Part shown: positions 5,614-10,063 of the stretch, piece after piece
Layout of the letters: each line of letters begins with the position of its first letter
Numbering within the stretch: the stretch's first letter is position 1
Assembly (NCBI GenBank): GCA_023388675.1
Contig: JAEWFU010000479.1
Coordinates: 1-10,063, forward strand
Length of the DNA: 10,063 bases
Direction: 5' to 3'
Source of the DNA: Pseudomonadota bacterium
Lineage (GTDB): Bacteria; Pseudomonadota; Alphaproteobacteria; Rhizobiales; Rhizobiaceae
Program-made: the position numbers and the translations under genes
Notes under the pieces: model-generated
Seen by the model: the letters and a program-made list of their open reading frames with translations, nothing else
The model's database searches: none
Told to the model about the DNA's origin: nothing

Positions 5614-7286
5614 CAGAGATCACTCCGGAAATGCGTCAGCAGATGGTTGACCGGGTTGGGCGCAGCCTGTCCGAGGCCGCAGATCGACGAATCCCGCATG
5701 ACCATTTCGAGGTCGCGGATGTCATTCTCCGGCAGCGGTCCCGCTTCCTTCAACAGGGTCACCAGCTTTTCGGTTCCTTCGCGGCAGGGCGTGCACTTGC
5801 CGCAGCTCTCATGCTTGAAGAACTTCATCAGGTTGAGCGTGACGTCCCTGATGTTGTCGGCCTGTGAGAACACCACGACGGCATGCGATCCGACGAAGGC
5901 GCCCTGTTTTGCAAGCTCGCCGCCGAAATCGAGCGGAATGTCGCCCATCGACGCCGGCAGGATACCGCCGGAAGCGCCGCCCGGCAGATAGGCCTTGAAT
6001 TCGTGCCCGTCGGCCATGCCGCCGCAATGATCCTCGATCAGCTCGCGGACCGTGACGCCGGCCGGCGCCAGCTTGACGCCGGGCTCCTTCACGCGTCCCG
6101 ACACCGACCATGAGCGGACGCCCGGATGCTCCGGGCTGCCGAGGCCCGCGAACCATTCGGCCCCCTTCTCGACGATGTCGCGGATCCACCACAGCGTCTC
6201 GACATTGTGGTTGAGCGTGGGACGCCCGAACAGCCCGACCTCGGCGATGTAGGGCGGACGGTGGCGCGGCATTCCGCGCCGCCCCTCGATGCTCTCCAGC
6301 ATCGCGCTCTCCTCGCCACAGATATAGGCGCCGGCGCCGCGCCGCAGTTCGATGAAGCCGGGCTCGACCAGCCCCGCCGCCTCGAGGGCCGCAATCTCCG
6401 TGCGCAGGATATCCAGCACCGCCGGATATTCGTCGCGCATGTAGAAATAGATGCGCTCGGCTTCGACCGCGTGAGCAGCGATCAGCGCGCCCTCCAGGGT
6501 GCGGTGCGGGTCCTTTTCGAGATAGATGCGGTCCTTGAAGGTGCCGGGCTCGCCCTCGTCACCGTTGATCGACATCAGGCGCGGGCCCGGATAGGAGCGG
6601 ACGAAGCCCCATTTCTTGCCAGCGGGAAAACCTGCCCCGCCGAGGCCGCGCAGGCCCGCATCGCCCAGCATTGCGATAATCTCGTCCGTGGTGAGCGCGC
6701 CGTCGCGGACGCTTTGCAGAAGCCGATAGCCGCCGGTACCGCGATAGGCATCGAGCCCGACATAGCCGGGAACCCTGACCCGGATCTCTCCGGCATCCGC
6801 CATCTGCAGCAGGTTTCCCGCGGTCGCGTGGTCGACCTCGCGATCGCCGATGCGCGCGGCGGGCGCGCCGGCGCAGCGGCCCATGCAGGGCGCGCGCATC
6901 ACCCGGATCGCCGCCGGATCGGCGCCCGCCTGCAATTCGGCAAGAAGCGTCTCGGCGCCCGCCAGCATGCAGCTCACCGAATCGCACACGCGGATCGTCA
7001 GCGGCGCCGGCGGGGCTTCGCCTTCCTTCACCACGTCGAAGTGGTCGTAGAAGGTCGCCACCTCGTAGACCTCGGCCTGCGAGAGGCGCATGTCCTCCGC
7101 CAGCGCCCGCAAATGCTGCGCCGACAGATGACCATACCGGTCCTGGATCAGGTGCAGGAACTCGATCAGCAGGTCGCGCCGTCGCTCGCCTGCGCCCAGC
7201 AGCGCACGGACCTCGGCGAGCGCGGCATCGTCCAGCGGACGACCCTTTGGTCCGCGATCACGCCGCCGTCGATCCTGCATCGTCAT
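5613..7286 (-). CDS. fdh1B: Formate dehydrogenase beta subunit, fused NuoE-NuoF-like NADH-binding diaphorase (Fdh1B)
   Basis: Electron-output subunit (557 aa) that takes electrons from the alpha subunit and reduces NAD+. It joins in one chain what is FdsG plus FdsB in other operons. Residues 20-165 are the NuoE/24-kDa thioredoxin-like domain with [2Fe-2S] ligands C101, C106, C134 and C138. Residues 180-557 are the NuoF/51-kDa part: the glycine-rich nucleotide region GLRGLGGAGFPAGKKW (211-226), NGDEGEPGTFKDR (241-253), GAGAYICGEESAML (317-330), and [4Fe-4S] ligands C495, C498, C501 and C536. The same fused beta subunit is known from the two-subunit Fdh1 of Methylorubrum extorquens. ATG 7286 has GGGGA at nine bases; ATG 7280 (residue 3) has GAGGG at seven, so either may be the true start. 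The gene is translationally coupled to the alpha subunit. Confidence 0.95.
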   Translation of the reverse strand: MTMQDRRRRDRGPKGRPLDDAALAEVRALLGAGERRRDLLIEFLHLIQDRYGHLSAQHLRALAEDMRLSQAEVYEVATFYDHFDVVKEGEAPPAPLTIRVCDSVSCMLAGAETLLAELQAGADPAAIRVMRAPCMGRCAGAPAARIGDREVDHATAGNLLQMADAGEIRVRVPGYVGLDAYRGTGGYRLLQSVRDGALTTDEIIAMLGDAGLRGLGGAGFPAGKKWGFVRSYPGPRLMSINGDEGEPGTFKDRIYLEKDPHRTLEGALIAAHAVEAERIYFYMRDEYPAVLDILRTEIAALEAAGLVEPGFIELRRGAGAYICGEESAMLESIEGRRGMPRHRPPYIAEVGLFGRPTLNHNVETLWWIRDIVEKGAEWFAGLGSPEHPGVRSWSVSGRVKEPGVKLAPAGVTVRELIEDHCGGMADGHEFKAYLPGGASGGILPASMGDIPLDFGGELAKQGAFVGSHAVVVFSQADNIRDVTLNLMKFFKHESCGKCTPCREGTEKLVTLLKEAGPLPENDIRDLEMVMRDSSICGLGQAAPNPVNHLLTHFRSDL

Positions 7287-7438
7287 GCCCTCAATTCCCC
7301 GAATGTACGTTCCATCTCTGTTAACAGCATTTCCGACAACCGAGGATGTTGATTATGAGGCACGATATGTTCCCTGCACGACGGACGCGAACATCGCGCG
7401 AAAGATCGGCGGAATGCAGGGCACCCTGACGCGCCCTC
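7287..7438 (-). promoter_or_regulatory. 152-bp gap upstream of the formate dehydrogenase structural genes, with inverted repeats
   Basis: This is the longest gap within the minus-strand cluster, so an internal promoter is likely. It holds the perfect 10-bp palindrome CTGTTAACAG (7318-7327), 31 bp before the beta start. It also holds two longer-range inverted repeats: ATGTTC/GAACAT (7367-7372 and 7389-7394, 22 bp centre to centre) and CCCTGCA/TGCAGGG (7372-7378 and 7415-7421). A CATAAT hexamer on the minus strand could be a -10, but no good -35 is placed before it. I see no molybdenum-cofactor riboswitch-like layout. Confidence 0.35.
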
Positions 7439-7681
7439 TCACGCCTTCATGATCTGCAACTTCTCGACCACGAACACGAGACGATCGCCGTCGCGCCCCG
7501 TCGACTCGAGCCTGTCGCCCGTCTCGTTGAGCAGGTTGGGGATGTCGATCGCCGCCAGCGGGTCGTTGCAATGGACCTCGAGCCGCTCGCCCGGCTTCAG
7601 GGTTTTCAGCGCCTTGCGCGTCTTGAGCGCAGGCAGGGGACATTTCAGCCCCGTCAGATCAAGCTTTGTCGTCAGCATCAT
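7439..7681 (-). CDS. TusA-family sulfur carrier protein
   Basis: An 80-residue protein (from ATG 7681; ATG 7678 is the next codon) with the TusA/SirA/YedF fold signature: LDLTGLKCPLPALKTRKAL at 7-25, containing the Cys-Pro-Leu-Pro motif with the sulfur-carrying C14, then a beta-alpha-beta pattern (RLEVHCNDPLAAIDIPNLL, 33-51). A second cysteine is C38. These proteins carry persulfide sulfur between a cysteine desulfurase and acceptors. The frame is open upstream to 7912, but that would run into moeA by about 155 bp and exceed the family's length of about 80, so the short start is chosen; no good Shine-Dalgarno precedes it. It lies 76 bp after moeA and 152 bp before the formate dehydrogenase beta gene on the same strand, which suggests a role in sulfuration of the cofactor, perhaps by feeding FdhD. 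That role is inferred. Confidence 0.9.
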   Translation of the reverse strand: MMLTTKLDLTGLKCPLPALKTRKALKTLKPGERLEVHCNDPLAAIDIPNLLNETGDRLESTGRDGDRLVFVVEKLQIMKA

Positions 7682-7757
7682 GAGGACGCATGATGCCCGA
7701 CGCGGCGCGACGAGGTCAATCGGCCCCAGCGTCACGCATGGCTCTGCAAAATGCCGG

Positions 7758-9014
7758 TCAAAGCAGGCTGGAATAGGCGAGAAACCGCACGGTTTCACCC
7801 GGCTCCACGCGCGTGATCTCCTCGCCGAGCTCGACAAGGCCATCGGTCGCGACGAGCGACGACAGCAGCCCGGCGCCCTCGCGCGGAAACTTGGTCGCCT
7901 CCAGGGAGCCATCCGCGGCCGTGCGGAGCTTCACCCGCACATATTCGCGACGGCCCTGCTTCTTGCGATAGGAGAAGGCTGTGCGCACGGCAGTCGGGAT
8001 CGGCGGCAGCGGACGGGCTCCGGCAAGTGTGAGGATCGCCGGGCGGGCGATATGCGCGAAGGTGACGAAGCTCGCGACGGGGTTGCCGGGCAGCCCGATG
8101 AGCGGGGTTCCCCCGATCACGCCCATGGCGACCGGCCGGCCCGGCTTGATCGCCACGCGCCAGAACACCAGCGTCCCGCTATTCTCCACGGCCGCCTTCA
8201 CGCAATCGGCGTCGCCCGTCGACACGCCCCCTGAAGTCAGGATCAGGTCGTGCGTCGACGCCGCTTCGCTCAGCTTGGCGGCGATCAGGTCGCTGTCATC
8301 CGCCAGAATGCCCAGATCGGTGACGTCGCAGCAAAGCCTGGCTAGCATAGCCATCAGCATGCTGCGGTTGGAATCGAAGAGCTGCGCCGGCCCGCGCATG
8401 CCTCCCGGGGCAACGATCTCATCCCCGGTAGAGAACACCGCGACGCGCACCTTGCGCCTGAGCTCGACATTCGCATATCCGAAAGCCGCGGCGAGCGCGA
8501 CATCCTGGGGGCGCATGCGGTGGCCCGCAGGCAGGACCGTCTCGCCCAGCGCGATATCCTCGCCCGCCGGGCGCACGTTGGCGCCCCTTTTCAGGCCGGG
8601 CGGGAGAAGGACCCCGCCGGTATCGTCCACGCGCACGTCTTCCTGCATGAACACCGTATCGGCACCTTCCGGCATCGGAGCGCCGGTGAAGACGCGCACG
8701 GCTTGACCCGGCGGCACCACCACATCCGATGTCATGCCGGCCTGAAGCCTGCCGGTAACGGCGAAGGACGTCTCGCCGGTCTGCGGCAGGTCGTCGCCTC
8801 GCACCGCATAGCCGTCGACAGCGGAATTGGTGAAGGGCGGCAACGGCAGCGGCGCAGTCATATCGCTTGCAAGGACGCGCCCGTCCGCCAGGACGAGCGG
8901 CACCTTCTCGGTCTCGCGCACCGCGCTGAGCTTCGAGGCGATCAGCACGGCGGTCTCGTCGATGGACCGCATCGGTCCGCCGAACGCGAAACAGTCATCC
9001 GAAAGTTGCGCCAT
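7758..9014 (-). CDS. moeA: Molybdopterin molybdotransferase MoeA
   Basis: MoeA inserts molybdate (or tungstate) into adenylylated molybdopterin to give the metal cofactor. The 418-residue product (from ATG 9014) has the family length and motifs: LPPFTNSAVDGYAVRGDD (58-75), GAPMPEGADTVFMQED (111-126), the MoaB/Mog-like domain with FSTGDE (194-199), DSNRSML (214-220), SGGVSTGDAD (261-270), KPGRPVAMG (290-298) and GLPGNPVASF (307-316), followed by the C-terminal beta barrel domain (about 338-418). A TTG at 9026 would add four residues; the ATG is preferred and has GAGAAGG just upstream. Being the first gene of the minus-strand unit that includes formate dehydrogenase, it probably serves this enzyme, perhaps as a second, dedicated copy beside a housekeeping MoeA; the window cannot show whether another copy exists. 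Confidence 0.95.
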   Translation of the reverse strand: MAQLSDDCFAFGGPMRSIDETAVLIASKLSAVRETEKVPLVLADGRVLASDMTAPLPLPPFTNSAVDGYAVRGDDLPQTGETSFAVTGRLQAGMTSDVVVPPGQAVRVFTGAPMPEGADTVFMQEDVRVDDTGGVLLPPGLKRGANVRPAGEDIALGETVLPAGHRMRPQDVALAAAFGYANVELRRKVRVAVFSTGDEIVAPGGMRGPAQLFDSNRSMLMAMLARLCCDVTDLGILADDSDLIAAKLSEAASTHDLILTSGGVSTGDADCVKAAVENSGTLVFWRVAIKPGRPVAMGVIGGTPLIGLPGNPVASFVTFAHIARPAILTLAGARPLPPIPTAVRTAFSYRKKQGRREYVRVKLRTAADGSLEATKFPREGAGLLSSLVATDGLVELGEEITRVEPGETVRFLAYSSLL

Positions 9015-9160
9015 TTGCCTTCTCAATCCGCCGGCGCGCGGAGCCTTCGCCGCAGGCGCCGATCGGGGGCCTTTTTTAACCTGCCTTCGTTTGAACAGGC
9101 TATAAAGTACGGGTCAAGCCGAAGCTGGCGCGACGCCGGATACGACTTCAGGAGACTGCC
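9015..9160. promoter_or_regulatory. Divergent promoter region between moeA and fdhD
   Basis: 146 bp between two opposed genes of the same pathway, with its AT-richest part at 9072-9110. A TATAAA at 9101-9106 could be a -10 for fdhD, but no fitting -35 precedes it. CTTGACC on the minus strand (9118-9112) looks like an alphaproteobacterial -35 for moeA, with only a poor TTCAAA as -10. TTGAAC (9091-9096) and GGTCAA (9112-9117) form an imperfect inverted repeat around the TATAAA, with 21 bp between centres, a possible operator shared by both directions. Confidence 0.35.
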
Positions 9161-10054
9161 ATGCATCAGACGATACGCCAACCGGACCTCGCGATCGTCC
9201 TGCCCGACCCGCAGGATACGCGGCTGACGGAGCTGGTTGCCGGCGTCGACCATACCGGCGCGGTGGTGGAGGTCCGCGTACCCGTGGAGCGCGCCCTGAC
9301 GCTCTATCTCAACGCGCAGGAGATCGTCACCATGATGACGATCAACGACTACCCGGAATATCTCGCGCTCGGCTATCTGCTGAACCAGAATATGCTCCTG
9401 GTCGACGACGTGGTCACCGACGTCGAATATGACGAGGACCTGCAGGTCGTGGTCGTGCGTACCGAACGCAATACGGATTACGAGCAGAAACTCAAAAAGC
9501 GGACGCAGACGTCGGGCTGCGCCCAGGGCACGGCGTTCGGCGACCTGCTCGAGGCGATCGAGGACATCGCCCTCCCCGCTTCCGAGCTTCGCACCTCCTG
9601 GCTCTATCAGATGACGCGCGAGATCAACACCACGCCCTCGCTCTATCTCGAGGCTGGCGCCATCCATGGCTGCGTGCTTTGCAGGGAGGGCGCGCCGATC
9701 TGCTACATGGAGGATGTGGGCCGCCACAACGCCGTCGACAAGATCGCCGGCTGGATGTACCGCCATGGCGTCGACCCGGCAGACAAGATCCTCTACACCA
9801 CCGGCCGGCTGACTTCCGAGATGACGATCAAGACGGTGCGGATGGGCATCCCCATTCTGGTCTCGCGCTCGGGCTTCACCGCCTGGGGCGTGGCGCTCGC
9901 GCGCGAGGTGGGGCTGACCTTGGTCGGCCGGGCGCGCGGCAAGCGCTTCACCGCACTTTCGGGCCAGGAACGGATCGTTTTCGATCAGGATCTCGCCGCC
10001 GTGCAGGAGGAAGCGCCGCGCCACCGCCGCAAGGGCGCAGAACATGACGACTGA
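9161..10054 (+). CDS. fdhD: Formate dehydrogenase sulfurtransferase/accessory protein FdhD (FdsC)
   Basis: FdhD moves sulfur from a cysteine desulfurase to the metal cofactor of formate dehydrogenase, giving the sulfido ligand needed for activity. The 297-residue protein has the family's landmarks: RALTLYLNAQEIVTMM (44-59), the mobile-loop motif TSGCAQGTAFG (117-127), GAIHGCVLC (166-174), EDVGRHNAVDKIAGW (184-198), TGRLTSEM (214-221) and VSRSGFTAWGVALAR (234-248). In Escherichia coli FdhD the loop carries Cys-x-x-Cys; here only C120 is present and the second position is G123, while C171 and C174 form a Cys-x-x-Cys elsewhere. ATG 9161 has AGGAG at 9150-9154, six bases away. The gene diverges from moeA and its end overlaps the next ORF, so it probably heads a rightward operon. 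Confidence 0.95.
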   Translation: MHQTIRQPDLAIVLPDPQDTRLTELVAGVDHTGAVVEVRVPVERALTLYLNAQEIVTMMTINDYPEYLALGYLLNQNMLLVDDVVTDVEYDEDLQVVVVRTERNTDYEQKLKKRTQTSGCAQGTAFGDLLEAIEDIALPASELRTSWLYQMTREINTTPSLYLEAGAIHGCVLCREGAPICYMEDVGRHNAVDKIAGWMYRHGVDPADKILYTTGRLTSEMTIKTVRMGIPILVSRSGFTAWGVALAREVGLTLVGRARGKRFTALSGQERIVFDQDLAAVQEEAPRHRRKGAEHDD

Positions 10055-10063
10055 CCGGGCCGC
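10044..10063 (+). CDS. Possible start of the next gene, overlapping the end of fdhD (partial)
   Basis: ATG at 10044 opens a different frame inside the last codons of fdhD (Met-Thr-Thr-Asp-Arg-Ala to the window edge) and overlaps its TGA by 11 bases. AAGGGCG, about seven bases upstream, could be its ribosome binding site. Six codons cannot identify the product; a cofactor gene such as mobA would fit the context, but that is a guess. Confidence 0.35.

Noticed and set aside
6126..7352. Plus-strand open frame of 408 codons opposite the formate dehydrogenase beta gene
   Set aside because: It lies almost wholly antisense to the conserved NuoE-NuoF-like gene and has no recognisable domain.
7682..7912. 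N-terminal extension of the TusA-family gene to 7912
   Set aside because: The extra 77 residues would overlap moeA by about 155 bp and are not like any TusA protein; the short start gives the normal family length.
7287..9160. Molybdenum-cofactor riboswitch upstream of moeA or the formate dehydrogenase genes
   Set aside because: I looked for its characteristic helices and conserved loop sequence in both gaps and found only simple inverted repeats.
9023..10045. Minus-strand open frame of 340 codons opposite fdhD
   Set aside because: It is antisense to a clear fdhD, also crosses the moeA-fdhD promoter region, and its composition is that of a reverse-frame shadow.

Overview
The window is GC-rich, with short intergenic gaps, TGATG-type stop/start overlap and gene content typical of an alphaproteobacterium, most likely of the Hyphomicrobiales (rhizobia and relatives). 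The taxon is inferred from gene types and from the resemblance of the formate dehydrogenase to Methylorubrum-type Fdh1; no marker gene is present to fix it. I see no tRNA, rRNA, CRISPR array, insertion sequence or phage gene.

Left part (1-2460), accessory genes. The window opens with the C-terminal end of a plus-strand gene, probably of the saccharopine dehydrogenase family. It converges on and overlaps a minus-strand Lrp/AsnC regulator. Upstream of the regulator, on the same strand, is a single-pass membrane protein with a helix-rich, possibly DNA-binding cytoplasmic domain and a small two-cysteine extracytoplasmic domain. It is transcribed divergently from a small lipoprotein across a promoter region that carries a perfect 17-bp dyad. 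The lipoprotein gene ends in a clear Rho-independent terminator. A 73-residue XRE-type helix-turn-helix protein follows on the minus strand.

Right part (2581-10063), a formate dehydrogenase module. Read on the minus strand, the order is moeA (molybdenum/tungsten insertion), a TusA-family sulfur carrier, the fused NuoE-NuoF-like diaphorase beta subunit, the molybdo/tungsto-pterin alpha subunit, and a doubtful 64-residue ORF. Beta and alpha overlap by one base and are surely co-translated. fdhD, the sulfurtransferase that activates formate dehydrogenases, is divergent from moeA and starts a rightward unit. A further ORF probably begins inside its last codons at the window edge.

Together the module would build and activate an NAD-dependent, oxygen-tolerant-type, soluble formate dehydrogenase: MoeA inserts the metal, the TusA-like carrier and FdhD plausibly supply the sulfido ligand, alpha oxidises formate, and beta passes electrons through Fe-S clusters and FMN to NAD+. 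No FdsD-like delta subunit and no separate FdsG gene are seen, which fits the two-subunit Fdh1 architecture. The most novel-looking locus is the divergent pair of membrane HTH-like protein and lipoprotein, for which I can name no described system.
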